A DNA stretch of 64,000 nucleotides from positions 34,284 to 98,283 of the forward strand of contig NZ_WEZQ01000027.1 of the NCBI RefSeq assembly GCF_009864005.1, read 5' to 3'. Positions 34,298-44,153 of the stretch are shown here, piece by piece. Within the stretch, counting starts at the first letter, position 1; each line of letters begins with the position of its first letter. A program made the position numbers and the translations under genes. The notes beneath the pieces are model-generated. The model was given only the letters and a program-made list of their open reading frames with translations. It had not been told where the DNA came from and made no database searches. Source of the DNA: Furfurilactobacillus milii. GTDB lineage: Bacteria > Bacillota > Bacilli > Lactobacillales > Lactobacillaceae.

Positions 34298-34969
34298 TTA
34301 ATCCTCAACGCCTCGAGAATTACTGAGAAATTTAACTTGTTTTAACTTCGGTGCCAACCAAACATACAGATATTCAGCACCTTGTAACCAGGCATATGCT
34401 AGCAGAACAGCACCAATCGTGTCGGTTGCATAATGTGCTTGCAGGTAAACCCGACTAAACATAACTAACAATACCCAAAGGCACAAAATCGTTTGAATTA
34501 ATAGTCTTTGCAAATTGTTTTGCATCAGTGGCAGAACAACTAAAAATAAAATTGCGGCAACCATGAACGTGCCCAAAACGTGCCCTGATGGAAAGCTGTA
34601 GCCATCATCGCTAGCCATGTGTCCTACTGGACGTTGACGCGCAACAACTTTCTTGATAATGGTACCAAGAACATTACCACCAAATCCGTACCCAATTGCC
34701 CACAACGCAGGAATTTTGTATTTAAATCCCCAAAGTAACCCGGCAATAATGATCATATATAGTAAATCCAACGTTGGGCTTGCTAGCGTAGTAATGAGTT
34801 TAAAAACGCCAGTTAGCGCTGTACTATCATGATGAACGTGCGAAATGAGTTCAGAATCAATCAGTGATAAAATTTGGGATTGACGCATTGCGGCAATCGC
34901 CAGGAATAAAAATAAGACGGTCGTGACAGCTAAAATTGCACCGCGACCACGTTCCTTTTCAATAAGCAT
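34298..34969 (-). CDS. PAP2 family membrane phosphatase
   Basis: 223 residues, five to six membrane helices. The three acid-phosphatase motifs are complete: KKVVARQRP (KxxxxxxRP), SFPSGH and SRVYLQAHYATD (SRxxxxxHxxxD). It therefore probably dephosphorylates undecaprenyl-PP, phosphatidylglycerol phosphate or a similar lipid. GGAGGTACAC precedes the ATG at 34969; an upstream GTG would consume the ribosome binding site. Monocistronic. Confidence 0.88.
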   Translation of the reverse strand: MLIEKERGRGAILAVTTVLFLFLAIAAMRQSQILSLIDSELISHVHHDSTALTGVFKLITTLASPTLDLLYMIIIAGLLWGFKYKIPALWAIGYGFGGNVLGTIIKKVVARQRPVGHMASDDGYSFPSGHVLGTFMVAAILFLVVLPLMQNNLQRLLIQTILCLWVLLVMFSRVYLQAHYATDTIGAVLLAYAWLQGAEYLYVWLAPKLKQVKFLSNSRGVED

Positions 34970-35164
34970 GTGTACCTCCACCCGTCACTTTGGGTATGTA
35001 TTCGGTCATTAATAACCATCGACAAAGTATAGCACATAAAAATTGCTGTTTTATAAGTTGCTTAATGGTTTTAATCACCCTTAAGCACTTAACCTTTCCT
35101 TAATACTTTTAGTCGAAATTAAACAATTTTAAATGGCATCGCTTACAGGACATGATAACAGGGC

Positions 35165-35222
35165 GTTCGTTACCCTTTCGTGCTAAAGTAATAGCACAGA
35201 GAGGTGCTCAAAAGGTAGCACC
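35165..35222 (+). promoter_or_regulatory. Leader with two interchangeable hairpins before the TSUP gene
   Basis: Hairpin 1 GTGCTA-AAGTAA-TAGCAC (35180-35197) and hairpin 2 GGTGCT-CAAAAGGT-AGCACC (35203-35222) share the same GTGCT/AGCAC stem, so their arms can pair with each other. Hairpin 2 ends eight bases before GGAGAG. Looks like a translational switch; the ligand class is not recognised. Confidence 0.45.
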
Positions 35223-35241
35223 TAATCAAAGGAGAGCCTTC

Positions 35242-36084
35242 ATGACACAAGTAATTATTATGTTGGCCGTGGGTTTAATTGCCGGCATTGCCGGCGCAAT
35301 CCTTGGCCTCGGTGGTGGTATTATCATCACCCCTGTACTTACATTGGCAATGGGGATTAACATCAAATATGCGATTGGTGCCAGTATCATTGCCGTTATT
35401 GCGACCAGTTCTGGTGCCACCATTGCCTATTTGCGAGATAACGTCTTGAATTTACGAGTAGCAATGTTTTTGGAAATTTTTACAACTATCGGAGCCATTC
35501 TCGGGGCCATCTTGAATGGTATTTTAAGCCCTGTTGTCCTGTACTTAATTTTTGGATTGTTATTAATTTACTCCGGCTACAATATGATTCGCAAACTGCG
35601 GGCTGGCAGTGAGATTCTTCAGCGTGTGCACCCGGATCCAATTGCCGAAAAGCTCGAGTTAAATAGTAGTTATTATGATAAAGCAGCTGACAAAACGGTA
35701 GATTACCAAGTTGAACATGTGCCCGCCGGGGCCGCCGTTATGTTTGGTGCTGGGATTGCCAGCGGTCTACTGGGAATCGGATCAGGTGCCTTTAAGGTGA
35801 TGGCCTTAGATACCTTCATGAAGATGCCGCTCAAGCCGTCCACTTCTACCAGTAATCTTATGATGGGTGTTACCGCGGCTGCTTCAGCCACCGTATATTT
35901 CTTCAATGGTTCAATTCAACCCCTAATCGCCGTTCCACTGGCGCTTGGCATCTTGGTTGGCGCAACAATGGGATCACGAATTATGCAGATCTTGCCATCA
36001 CGATGGATTCGCATCATTTTCGTGCCGATTATCTTCTATATTGGTCTCCAAATGTTTCTTAAAGGATTCGGGGTGAACATTTAA
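35242..36084 (+). CDS. TSUP family (TauE/SafE) transporter
   Basis: 280 residues, eight to nine membrane segments, Gly-rich LGLGGGIIITPVL (about 23-35) and its half-repeat SGLLGIGSGAFKVMALD (about 173-189), the duplicated hallmark of sulfite/organosulfur exporters. A cytosolic loop (about 105-160) is longer than usual. The ATG at 35242 follows GGAGAGCCTTC. It overlaps the next gene by one base (TAATG) and forms a TSUP-DUF1634 pair. The substrate is unknown. Confidence 0.88.
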   Translation: MTQVIIMLAVGLIAGIAGAILGLGGGIIITPVLTLAMGINIKYAIGASIIAVIATSSGATIAYLRDNVLNLRVAMFLEIFTTIGAILGAILNGILSPVVLYLIFGLLLIYSGYNMIRKLRAGSEILQRVHPDPIAEKLELNSSYYDKAADKTVDYQVEHVPAGAAVMFGAGIASGLLGIGSGAFKVMALDTFMKMPLKPSTSTSNLMMGVTAAASATVYFFNGSIQPLIAVPLALGILVGATMGSRIMQILPSRWIRIIFVPIIFYIGLQMFLKGFGVNI

Positions 36085-36473
36085 TGGACAATAAAGACGC
36101 AAAAAACGCAGAAGAGGAAAAGATTTCTAAAGAAATGGCCCAAGTTGAGATTATGATTGGTCAAATCCTTAGAATAGGAGTTATTATTTCTGCAGTTATC
36201 ATGCTAATTGGTTTTATTGCTTATGGAATACAGGGCTCAACTGGTTTACCCAGTCACGGTGCCGTGACCATCACTGCAATTGCCACCGGATTATTGTCAT
36301 TTAAATCTGGTTCTGTCATGATGCTCGGATTATTCTGTCTGATACTGACCCCTGTATTACGTGTTGTTGTTTCAATTTACGCGTTCTACGTGGAAAAAGA
36401 TTCCCTGTACGTTTGGATTACCTCTGCCGTGCTCGTGATTCTGTTATTCGCTTTATTTATCGGACACAGCTAA
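36084..36473 (+). CDS. DUF1634 membrane protein
   Basis: 129 residues with three membrane helices (about 27-50, 73-95, 105-126) after a charged N-terminus. DUF1634 proteins are regularly encoded immediately after TSUP transporters, as here with the TAATG overlap, and are presumed partners or accessory subunits. No catalytic motif. No independent ribosome binding site beyond AAAGGATTCGGGG. Confidence 0.85.
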   Translation: MDNKDAKNAEEEKISKEMAQVEIMIGQILRIGVIISAVIMLIGFIAYGIQGSTGLPSHGAVTITAIATGLLSFKSGSVMMLGLFCLILTPVLRVVVSIYAFYVEKDSLYVWITSAVLVILLFALFIGHS

Positions 36474-36486
36474 CTCGGAGGCTTAC

Positions 36487-37827
36487 ATGGATAACAATGA
36501 TAACGATTCGCGAATGAGTCGAACGGATCGCCGCACTCAAGGCAACCACTTTACTAATGACACCCCAGCCAGTGGTGGCGCAATCAGCAGTGGCTCCAAA
36601 CGTCCGCAGCGACCACACAAACACCCGGTCCGAAACACCTTTTTTGCCATTATTGGTATCATCTTAATTATCGGCGGCGGTTTCGGTTACAAGATGTACA
36701 GCAATATCAAACATACGAGTAATGAAATGTTTGATTCTGTCAGTGGCGCAAAAGCGCGAAACGTTAGTAAGTTAATCAAGCAAGGTAAGCCAATTTCCAT
36801 TCTGTTGATGGGGACTGACGTTGGTGCCCTCGGCCGTGACTCAAAGACTTGGGCTGGTGGACGAACGGACTCAATGATGCTGGTTACAGTTAACCCTAAG
36901 ACGAAGACAACAACCATGGTCAGCATCCCACGTGATTCGTTGGTTTCTATCACCGGGCACGAAGAGGAATTCCCGACCAAAATTAACGCTGCCTACTACT
37001 TTGGTCAAACAAAGGCGGCTATCTCAACGACTTCCCGGATGTTTAACGTGCCAATTGACTACTACGCTCTGCTAAACATGGGTGGCTTGGAAAAAGTTAT
37101 CAATAAAGTCGGCGGTATCGACATTGTGCCACCTTTGACCTTCACGTATGAGAATCAACACTTTACAAAGGGTAAAAAGATGCATGTTAACGGCGCACAA
37201 GCGTTGAAATTCACGCGGATGCGCTATCAGGACCCTGAAAGTGATTATGGTCGAACATTACGTCAACGAATCGTCATCACTGCCCTCTTAAAAAAGAGTA
37301 GCAACTTGACCAACCTGTTAAATCAAGACTTTCTGGATTCCATTGCCAGCCAATCGCGCACTGATTTCACATTCGGTGATATGTTAACCTTGGCTAACAC
37401 TTACCGGGCCGCAACCAAGCACATCGTTTCTGACCACGTTCAAGGTGCCAGTGACGAAATTGCCGGTCAAAGCTTCGAAGTTTTGCCAACGACTGAAAAA
37501 CAGCGTGTTACCAACAAGTTGCGTAAACAGCTTGGTCTGTCAAAGGCTAAAACCGGTAAACGTTTTGCCAACACCGTTCCAGAGGCCCTCAGTGTCTACG
37601 AACCACCTATTGGTTATGGTGAAACGGCTGATACGAAGTCAAGTTGGGGCGCCGATACCAATACCGCTTCCGAATACAGTAAGGCATACAGTAGTGACTC
37701 CAGTGCTGCTGATCTCGATCCTAACTATGGCGCTGATAATACGGACTCCACTAGTCAAACAACAGGCGCCAACGCAACAGGCTCTGACGCCGATCAAACT
37801 GGCGGCTACACCGGTTATGGATACTAG
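36487..37827 (+). CDS. LytR-CpsA-Psr (LCP) family cell-wall glycopolymer ligase
   Basis: 446 residues. Basic cytoplasmic N-terminus, one membrane helix (about 50-69), then an LCP domain with ISILLMGTDVGA, GRTDSMMLVTVNP and MVSIPRDSLV (the Arg and Asp bind pyrophosphate), and RMRYQDPESDYGRTLRQR further on. These attach teichoic acids or polysaccharides to peptidoglycan. The last 80 residues are a Ser/Thr/Asp/Tyr-rich tail ending GGYTGYGY, probably a wall-spanning disordered region. GGAGGCTTAC precedes the ATG, 13 nt after the DUF1634 gene. Confidence 0.92.
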   Translation: MDNNDNDSRMSRTDRRTQGNHFTNDTPASGGAISSGSKRPQRPHKHPVRNTFFAIIGIILIIGGGFGYKMYSNIKHTSNEMFDSVSGAKARNVSKLIKQGKPISILLMGTDVGALGRDSKTWAGGRTDSMMLVTVNPKTKTTTMVSIPRDSLVSITGHEEEFPTKINAAYYFGQTKAAISTTSRMFNVPIDYYALLNMGGLEKVINKVGGIDIVPPLTFTYENQHFTKGKKMHVNGAQALKFTRMRYQDPESDYGRTLRQRIVITALLKKSSNLTNLLNQDFLDSIASQSRTDFTFGDMLTLANTYRAATKHIVSDHVQGASDEIAGQSFEVLPTTEKQRVTNKLRKQLGLSKAKTGKRFANTVPEALSVYEPPIGYGETADTKSSWGADTNTASEYSKAYSSDSSAADLDPNYGADNTDSTSQTTGANATGSDADQTGGYTGYGY

Positions 37828-37842
37828 CATTTAAGTCAACTA

Positions 37843-37899
37843 AAAATGAGTTAATCCAGGCTTGGCACTGTAAGTGCACTAGCCTGATTAACTCATTTT
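37843..37899. terminator. Bidirectional terminator between LCP gene and thrE pair
   Basis: AAAATGAGTTAATC-CAGGCT (37843-37862) pairs with AGCCTG-ATTAACTCATTTT (37880-37898) with one bulged C, and an inner GCACT/AGTGC hairpin. It overlaps the stop end of the minus-strand exporter gene. Confidence 0.85.
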
Positions 37900-38365
37900 A
37901 TTTTGCTTTTAAAACATGCCGCAATCGATATGTTATTCGAACAAGTAATTCAGACAGTAAGAACCCTAGTGCTATCATCCCTGCAATAGCAATAACTTGG
38001 CCTAAATAATCTAAAGCAATGTTGCCATGACCGGTAACAAGGTTACGAATAACTTGATAGGCCTGCCCCCCAGGCACCAATGGTACCAAACTAGGAATAT
38101 TAAATAAAATTACTGGCATGTGTTTGACGCGAGCGGCCCAGTTACTTAAAACGCCAATTAGTAATCCAGCAGTTAACATGCCAATTGCCATTTGTGCTAA
38201 CGAAATCTGCGCGCCTGACTTTAATACAATTAGTTCATATATCGCCCATCCTGCTGCCCCAATCCAACCGGCAACGTTTAGCGCATGGCGGGGAATATTC
38301 AAAATAATGCCAAAACCGACTGTCGCGGCATAGGCGAGAATCCCTTCAATTATGATATGTATCAT
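37898..38365 (-). CDS. Threonine/serine exporter, small ThrE subunit (DUF3815)
   Basis: 155 residues, five membrane helices with the ThrE_2-type stretches GFGIILNIPRHAL (about 17-29) and FNIPSLVPLVPGGQAYQVIRNL (split here around 88-109). Together with the DUF1212 protein encoded just upstream it makes the split form of ThrE. AGGAGATTCTATTA precedes the ATG. 44 nt after the partner gene. Confidence 0.88.
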   Translation of the reverse strand: MIHIIIEGILAYAATVGFGIILNIPRHALNVAGWIGAAGWAIYELIVLKSGAQISLAQMAIGMLTAGLLIGVLSNWAARVKHMPVILFNIPSLVPLVPGGQAYQVIRNLVTGHGNIALDYLGQVIAIAGMIALGFLLSELLVRITYRLRHVLKAK

Positions 38366-38409
38366 TAATAGAATCTCCTACTTGGAAAGCGTTAAGTTGA
38401 TTGCATTTT

Positions 38410-39165
38410 TCACCATAGACTTACCATAATCGCGATACCAAGACCAATCGCGCATACCGATAAGACCGCCTCAACTGCTCGAGCTGGACCACTCAAATAA
38501 TTACCTGACATCGTGTCGCGGAACGCGTTCATAATTGGCACACCTGGGACTAACGGCATCAATGCGCCGATAATTACCGCATCACCAGCAACATGCGTAA
38601 AACCAAGCCAACGAATGCCCACATAAGCCACGAAGCCAATTACCAGTGAAGCCAGAAATTCGCTCAAAAAACGGACACGCAATTCATGATTCACATAGTA
38701 GAAAACAGCATACCCGCTCCCACCAGCCAACATTGCAAACAGTAATTTAACAGGCGCATCAATACCGGTGAAGGCCACCATGAGTGTCATACTGACAATA
38801 ATTGCAGCTAATTCCTGTAGCCAAAACGGAAAAGTGGGCACAGCAACTTCAATTTGGCGTAATTGTTGATAGAATGTGGGTAAGTCAATCTCATCGCTGG
38901 CAAACTGACGTGACAACGTGTTAACCTGGGCCACTTTTTCAAGGTCGATCGTTCGGCTGTGAATTGGTCGCACCTGCGTTGATTCACCGTCTGGCAAGGA
39001 CATGGTGATACCGGTCAGCAACACAAAAATGTTTGCATACCGATAACCAGCGTTGTCCGCAATTCGCTGCATTGTATCTTCAACCCTCGCGATTTCAGAC
39101 CCGTTTGCTAGCAATATTTGACCAGCCAGCAACGCTGTATCCATGACTAATTGTGCTTCGTCCAC
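38410..39165 (-). CDS. Threonine/serine exporter, large ThrE subunit (DUF1212, GTG start)
   Basis: 251 residues. A cytosolic N-terminal domain (DTALLAGQILLANGSEIARVEDTMQRI is the family hallmark, about 9-35 in pieces) is followed by five membrane helices (about 118-250) and a PLVPGVPIMNAFRD signature. A GTG at 39165 with AGGAAGTGATC upstream is the only start giving the full N-terminal domain. First gene of the pair. Confidence 0.88.
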   Translation of the reverse strand: MDEAQLVMDTALLAGQILLANGSEIARVEDTMQRIADNAGYRYANIFVLLTGITMSLPDGESTQVRPIHSRTIDLEKVAQVNTLSRQFASDEIDLPTFYQQLRQIEVAVPTFPFWLQELAAIIVSMTLMVAFTGIDAPVKLLFAMLAGGSGYAVFYYVNHELRVRFLSEFLASLVIGFVAYVGIRWLGFTHVAGDAVIIGALMPLVPGVPIMNAFRDTMSGNYLSGPARAVEAVLSVCAIGLGIAIMVSLW

Positions 39166-39212
39166 CCATGATCACTTCCTTAACAGATTTAGAACCTCAA
39201 AACGTATCATAC

Positions 39213-39256
39213 AAAAAAACGACAGCCGCATCTCGTAAGAGATACAGATGTCGTTT
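39213..39256 (-). terminator. Terminator after cspA
   Basis: AAAAACGACA-GCCG-CATCTC (39215-39234 region) pairs with GAGAT-ACA-GATGTCGTTTTT. Minus-strand U-run encoded 39213-39219. Positioned 55 nt after the cspA stop codon. Confidence 0.8.
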
Positions 39257-39312
39257 TTCATTCACATCAAAGCGTTAACCCTAGGAGTTAACACCATTAT
39301 TTGAATTATTAA

Positions 39313-39516
39313 TTAGTTTTTAACAACGTTAGCAGCTTGTGGGCCACGGTCGCTTTCTTCAACGTCGAAGCTAACAGATTGGCCTTCTTCAAGCGTCTTG
39401 AAGCCGTCGCCTTGGATAGCTGAGAAGTGAACGAATACATCGTCACCACTTTCGCGAGTAATGAAACCAAAGCCTTTGTCGGCGTTAAACCATTTAACAG
39501 TACCTTGTTCTGACAT
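39313..39516 (-). CDS. Cold shock protein (CspA family)
   Basis: RNA chaperone, 67 residues, single cold-shock domain with RNP1 KGFGFITR (16-23) and RNP2 VFVHFSAI (about 29-36). AGGAGGACTCATTAAC precedes the ATG. The untranslated leader to the predicted promoter is about 127 nt, as is usual for csp genes, where it controls cold-induced translation. Confidence 0.95.
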   Translation of the reverse strand: MSEQGTVKWFNADKGFGFITRESGDDVFVHFSAIQGDGFKTLEEGQSVSFDVEESDRGPQAANVVKN

Positions 39517-39650
39517 GTTAATGAGTCCTCCTGTTGCGTTTGCACGCAGTCTAAGTGTTTTATGTAAATTGGAACTGGTGCAAATGGGGACTGGTAACAC
39601 CAAAACATGAACCGACCTGACCATCATTCCCTTACCAAAGTACAGTTGTC

Positions 39651-39659
39651 ATTGTATCA
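39651..39659 (-). promoter_or_regulatory. Extended -10 promoter of the csp gene
   Basis: Minus-strand TGATACAAT (TGn plus TACAAT); a -35 match is weak. Transcription from about 39644 would give the long leader expected for a cold-shock gene. The rest of 39517-39820 holds no gene. Confidence 0.5.
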
Positions 39660-39820
39660 TATAGACTGCTTTCTTTACCATATTTTATAAACAGAAACAC
39701 AAAATAACCGGCAACTTTTTTGCGCAAAGTCAGTCTATCTCCTGTCCCAACCCTCTCAGCATCGGCTTGGCACCAAAAGTGCTAGAATAGTTAGTGAACA
39801 AACATATGGAGGCTCTCAAC

Positions 39821-40165
39821 ATGGCAGAAAACTTAGTCCCTGTTGACGAACTCGATGAATCCGCACAAACAACGGCCCTAACCGATTTCGCCAACTTTTA
39901 CATCACGCTTTGGCGGCGGAACAACTTGGAATTGATTACACAATATGATCAACAACACGGGTATATTCAGGACATCAACCGTGAATTAGCAACAAACCGT
40001 TCTTTTACACCGGAACGTGAACGCGACACCAGTATTCAATTCAGCAAGAACGATTATATTCGTTTACTTGATGAAATCGGCGTCAAATTTCATTCGACCG
40101 GTAATCCGGAAACTGACTGGTCAACGTGGTATGATCAGCACTTTGCGGCATTATCCAGATCATAA
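39821..40165 (+). CDS. Uncharacterised protein, unrecognised family
   Basis: 114 residues, no membrane segment or signal peptide, acidic N-terminus (MAENLVPVDELDESAQ), aromatic FANFYITLWRRNNLELIT (about 24-41), a charged middle, and WSTWYDQHFAALSRS at the end. A strong GGAGGCTCTCAAC before the ATG and a terminator 17 nt after the stop argue it is a real, single-gene unit. I do not recognise the family and give no function. Confidence 0.75.
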   Translation: MAENLVPVDELDESAQTTALTDFANFYITLWRRNNLELITQYDQQHGYIQDINRELATNRSFTPERERDTSIQFSKNDYIRLLDEIGVKFHSTGNPETDWSTWYDQHFAALSRS

Positions 40166-40181
40166 TCCACATCCTTAACAG

Positions 40182-40226
40182 ACAATGGCTCATTTCACTA
40201 CAAGACATAGTGAAATGAGCCATTGT
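40182..40226. terminator. Bidirectional hairpin terminator
   Basis: Perfect 19-bp arms ACAATGGCTCATTTCACTA and complement (40182-40200 with 40208-40226) around a seven-base loop. The U-tract is short on both strands, so strength is uncertain. Confidence 0.7.
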
Positions 40227-40241
40227 TGTATCTAAATTTAT

Positions 40242-41138
40242 TTACACTTTATCCTTGTTAACAAACAGCGCGTCAGTCTCACCGTGGTGGACTTCAGGCT
40301 GAATGGTTACGTGACAAATGTGATACCGCTCCGTCAACATACTGGAAATCTGAGCAACGGTCTTTTCCACCTCACTCAGTTTGACATCCTTCATGTTGAC
40401 ATGTGCTGAAAAGACAATTTTATTTTCATCAATGAGCCAAGCGTGAATATGGTGAACCCGTAGCACACCCGGGATTTCAACAATATCTGCAGCGATTTGA
40501 TCATAATCTAATTTTGGTGCAGTCTGCATCAAAATTTGAACTGTTTCGTGAATCACCGGCCAAGTTTCATAAATAATGTAAAACGACACCAACAGCGTTA
40601 GTAGCGGATCAACCCACGTAATATCAAAGAGCACAATTAAAATCCCGCCGATGATAACGGCAACAGACGATAACGCGTCTGCCAAGACATGCAAATATGT
40701 CGCTTTAATATTCAAGCTATCCTTTGAACCATGGTGCATCAACACCGCTGACAACAAATTAGCCGCTAACCCGATAACGGCAACCATCAACATAATGTCG
40801 CCATTAATCGGTTCTGGCTTGGCAAAACGCCGCGCAGCTTCAACCATCAGAACAATTGAAACACCAATCAGAAATAGCCCGTTGACGAACGCGGCCAAAA
40901 TTTCTGCACGGCGGTAACCAAAAGTTCGCTGCCGATTTTGTGGCTTTCCGCTAATTCGTTGAGCAACATACCCCAATACGATTGACAGTGAATCCCCGAG
41001 GTTATGAAACGCGTCTGACAATAAGGCTAGTGAGCCTGATAACAATCCCCCAACAATTTCTGCCGCGGTAATGAGTAAATTCAGCACAGTCACAAACAAA
41101 AATCGCATGCCGGTCATTTGTTCTTCTTGGTGATTCAT
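40242..41138 (-). CDS. Cation diffusion facilitator (CzcD-like zinc/cobalt exporter)
   Basis: 298 residues with six membrane helices and a cytosolic C-terminal domain (about 205-290). Metal-site residues are seen in LLSDAFHNLGDSLS (helix 2, HxxxD with the Asp) and HVLADALSSVAVII (helix 5), both as in zinc CDF proteins. The C-terminus has several histidines (VHHIHAW, HICHVTIQPEVHHGE). GGGGATGAGTAA precedes the ATG. Monocistronic. Zinc is most likely, by family. Confidence 0.9.
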   Translation of the reverse strand: MNHQEEQMTGMRFLFVTVLNLLITAAEIVGGLLSGSLALLSDAFHNLGDSLSIVLGYVAQRISGKPQNRQRTFGYRRAEILAAFVNGLFLIGVSIVLMVEAARRFAKPEPINGDIMLMVAVIGLAANLLSAVLMHHGSKDSLNIKATYLHVLADALSSVAVIIGGILIVLFDITWVDPLLTLLVSFYIIYETWPVIHETVQILMQTAPKLDYDQIAADIVEIPGVLRVHHIHAWLIDENKIVFSAHVNMKDVKLSEVEKTVAQISSMLTERYHICHVTIQPEVHHGETDALFVNKDKV

Positions 41139-41278
41139 TTACTCATCCCCGTTTCTTTCGCATTCTTGTGGTAGTCGTTTGCTCGTTTAAACCGTCTTGT
41201 TAACTGAAAAAACATTTAGTCATATTATCGCACACCAAAGATAGAAGGGCTACCTGCCCTTAACCTGGATGGCAGTCA

Positions 41279-42253
41279 CTAATCTGCTACATGATTTCCA
41301 GGATGAATTTGCACTGTAAACGTTCGATCAACGTCAGCGAACAAACGATATGGTGGCTGGACATCTGCTCCCCAGCTATCAATGCCCCCAACACCACGGA
41401 CCGCTCCATAAACTGACAAAACGGTCCGTCTTGCCAATGGCAGTTCTTCGACGTGTGTTGCGGCCTCAAGTTCCATTGCAGTATACGGTAAACAACTGAA
41501 AGCAAACGGTTGATCGGCCATTTCAACACTGAAAGAAAATGGCTGTGCGTCAACGTCTGCATTATTCAATGTTCGCTGCCGGGTGACGGTTAGCCATCGT
41601 GTTTGCATATGCATGCCCATTTCCTGAGGTACTAGGTAAGGCGTCACTGGTAAACCAGCCACATAATACTGTCCCCGACTGCCACCAGCCATGCGGTCTG
41701 GGTAAGTTTCGCCGGACAAACCGTCATATTCAAATCCAGTAGCGACAGTCGGCATGATCAATTGAACGCCGAAAGCGGGCAGCTCAGGAAGCGCCTCTTT
41801 TCCCTGCAAATGACTCGTGAGTGTCACCTTACCATTGGCAACAATTTGATAATGCATTGTTACTTTTGTTGCTGGTGTTGTGGCTGTTTGAAAATCAAAC
41901 GTAATGTCAACCTGATCGGCCGTTTCATCGTTTGAAAATTGATTATTTTGCGGTGCAATTGGTAGCCCCAAGTCCTCACCATCGACTTGCACATCAATGT
42001 TCTGACATCGTGTGAAGCAATCCGCACCTAGCCACATTGCGGATTCTTCCGAGAAATGATTGCCACGGTCATTATCTGTTGTCGCTCGCCAAAAAATGGG
42101 ACGAATTGGTCGATATAACCACTCTTTGCCGTGACTGACGATTGATTCCAAGCCACCTTTTTCATAACTAAACAAATAATGGACATCATCCGTTGCCACA
42201 CCTAGCGTGCCATCCCCAAAAATCACGTGAAGCTTAGTTGTCGTATTGGCCAT
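41279..42253 (-). CDS. lacM: Beta-galactosidase small subunit LacM
   Basis: 324 residues corresponding to the C-terminal (domain 5) part of E. coli Lac[16 protein letters not shown] (about 50-64) is the typical start of this region, followed by [13 protein letters not shown] and a C-terminal [16 protein letters not shown]. It completes the LacL active site. The ATG at 42253 overlaps the end of lacL by 20 nt, and GGAGGTGCGCTATT lies inside lacL, so translation is coupled as in other lactobacilli. Confidence 0.95.
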   Translation of the reverse strand: MANTTTKLHVIFGDGTLGVATDDVHYLFSYEKGGLESIVSHGKEWLYRPIRPIFWRATTDNDRGNHFSEESAMWLGADCFTRCQNIDVQVDGEDLGLPIAPQNNQFSNDETADQVDITFDFQTATTPATKVTMHYQIVANGKVTLTSHLQGKEALPELPAFGVQLIMPTVATGFEYDGLSGETYPDRMAGGSRGQYYVAGLPVTPYLVPQEMGMHMQTRWLTVTRQRTLNNADVDAQPFSFSVEMADQPFAFSCLPYTAMELEAATHVEELPLARRTVLSVYGAVRGVGGIDSWGADVQPPYRLFADVDRTFTVQIHPGNHVAD

Positions 42254-44126
42254 AGTAATAGCGCACCTCCTGCATTGCTGGCTTTGCCTGTCTGTTTGCA
42301 AACATTAATCCGTCCCCAGAAAATTCGCCATCCGTATGACGATCATCAAAATCGCCACCATAGCGCAATACCTGTCGGCCAGTAACTTCATCCGTGACCC
42401 ACAGTGCCTGGTCAATGAAGTCCCAAATAAAACCACCTTGATAGGACGGAAAGTCATCTAGTAGCGCCATGTATTCGCCCAAACCGCCTAGTGAATTGCC
42501 CATGTCATGCATATACTCACAATCTAAAAATGGTTTCATTGGCTGATTGCTTAAATACGTGCGGATCTCAGCTGGCGAAGCGTACATTCGGCTCTCCACA
42601 TCAGAAATACTGGTTTCATATTTACGATTGCGAACAACACCTTCGTAATGCGTCAGCCTTGAGGAATCCATTGTCTTGTAATAGGTGTTCATCGCTTCGA
42701 TATCATCACCGGCATACGATTCATTACCAAGCGACCAGAATAAGATGGCCGGATGATTCTTAAACGTTTCGTAGTTGCTACGCGCCCGATCTAAGACTGC
42801 TTCGCGCCATTGCGGCAACGATCCTGGCACATTGTCAGAGGGCTCAACAGCCCCCATCTTTTGCCATGTGCCGTGAGTTTCCAGGTTAGTTTCGGCCATC
42901 ATGTACACACCAGCCTGATCACACATGTAGTACCACGGAATTTGATCCGGATAATGACAAGTACGGACAGCGTTAATATGGTTTTCAGCAAACGTTTGTA
43001 AATCTGCCTTCATGTCAGCCATTGAGACGGTTCGGCCTGTAGTGGCGTCCCATTCATGACGGTTGACACCGTTAATAATCAGTCGTTTGCCATTCAGATA
43101 GATAACTTGGTTACGCAATTCCAGCCGTCGAAAACCGATATCATAAGGAACCACTTCAATCGGGTTGCTATCCTCATCTGTAATTGTCACAGTCAAGTGA
43201 TACAAATCCGGATTGTGATGCGTCCACAACATAACGTTCTCAAACGGCAGGTGACCAAAACTAATTTGTTTAGCCACTGACCGCTTTTCATCCACAATCA
43301 GCTTATCCGCCTTATCAAACACCGTTAAATGAACCCGCCCTTTGCTTTCCAGGTCCCCAGTCAGTTTCAAGGTCACATTAAGTTCGCCACTGTCTAAGTC
43401 CTCATTAACCACTGGTCGAATGTGCATATCAGCAACGTGAACAGTTGGCAATCCGACTAGCCTAACACTGCGAAAAATGCCGGAAAAACGGAACATATCT
43501 TGGTCTTCCAAAAACGATGCAGTACTTCGTTTGAACACTTCCACTGCAAGCACGTTATCACCTTCGACCAAGGCATCGGTTAAATCAAATTCTGAACGTG
43601 AAAAACTATCTTCGGCATACCCGAGAAAATGGCCGTTGAGCCAAACATACATAGCTTCTTCCACGCCGTCAAATTGAACGATTACCCGTTGATTCGTCAG
43701 ACCGGGAGCCAAACGAAAATGCCGAATGTATGCACCAACTGAGTTGTCCGGTGCCTCGCTAAACATCCCCTCGCCCGTCTGATCAGGTCCCATTGTGTAA
43801 GCTGGTCGACGATAAATTTTACCTTCCCACGGGTACAAGGTATTGATGTATTGAATCTGCGCATAATTACTCAATTCAATATGTCCCGGTACATGAATCG
43901 TCCCAAAATCACTGGTGTCGTAGTTGGGTTCATAAAAACCAACGGGTCGATGTTGTGGCCGGTCTGCGAACTTAAACTGCCACTGACCGTCCAGGCTTTG
44001 TGCGAAACTGCTGCTCTTTGCACGCGCCTCATCGGCATCACGATACCAATAGTGATCACTGTGGGCGGGTAATTGTCCGACACGAAAAACTTGTGGATCA
44101 TCCAACCATTTAATGTCTGCCTGCAT
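42234..44126 (-). CDS. lacL: Beta-galactosidase large subunit LacL
   Basis: GH2 enzyme hydrolysing lactose, 630 residues matching the N-terminal two-thirds of LacZ: sugar-binding domain, two immunoglobulin-like domains and the TIM barrel. The acid/base Glu469 is in SLGNES and the nucleophile Glu537 in [22 protein letters not shown] precedes the ATG, with a CRE between it and the promoter. No lac permease gene or gal operon adjoins it; permease must be elsewhere. Confidence 0.96.
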   Translation of the reverse strand: MQADIKWLDDPQVFRVGQLPAHSDHYWYRDADEARAKSSSFAQSLDGQWQFKFADRPQHRPVGFYEPNYDTSDFGTIHVPGHIELSNYAQIQYINTLYPWEGKIYRRPAYTMGPDQTGEGMFSEAPDNSVGAYIRHFRLAPGLTNQRVIVQFDGVEEAMYVWLNGHFLGYAEDSFSRSEFDLTDALVEGDNVLAVEVFKRSTASFLEDQDMFRFSGIFRSVRLVGLPTVHVADMHIRPVVNEDLDSGELNVTLKLTGDLESKGRVHLTVFDKADKLIVDEKRSVAKQISFGHLPFENVMLWTHHNPDLYHLTVTITDEDSNPIEVVPYDIGFRRLELRNQVIYLNGKRLIINGVNRHEWDATTGRTVSMADMKADLQTFAENHINAVRTCHYPDQIPWYYMCDQAGVYMMAETNLETHGTWQKMGAVEPSDNVPGSLPQWREAVLDRARSNYETFKNHPAILFWSLGNESYAGDDIEAMNTYYKTMDSSRLTHYEGVVRNRKYETSISDVESRMYASPAEIRTYLSNQPMKPFLDCEYMHDMGNSLGGLGEYMALLDDFPSYQGGFIWDFIDQALWVTDEVTGRQVLRYGGDFDDRHTDGEFSGDGLMFANRQAKPAMQEVRYYYGQYDN

Positions 44127-44139
44127 GTTTATCCTCCTG

Positions 44140-44153
44140 TGATAGCGTTTTCA
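44140..44153 (-). promoter_or_regulatory. CcpA catabolite-responsive element before lacL
   Basis: TGATAGCGTTTTCA fits the consensus TGWNANCGNTNWCA at every defined position. It lies 14 bases upstream of the lacL start, adjoining the Shine-Dalgarno, downstream of a probable -10 TAAAAT. A roadblock type of carbon catabolite repression is inferred. Confidence 0.8.
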
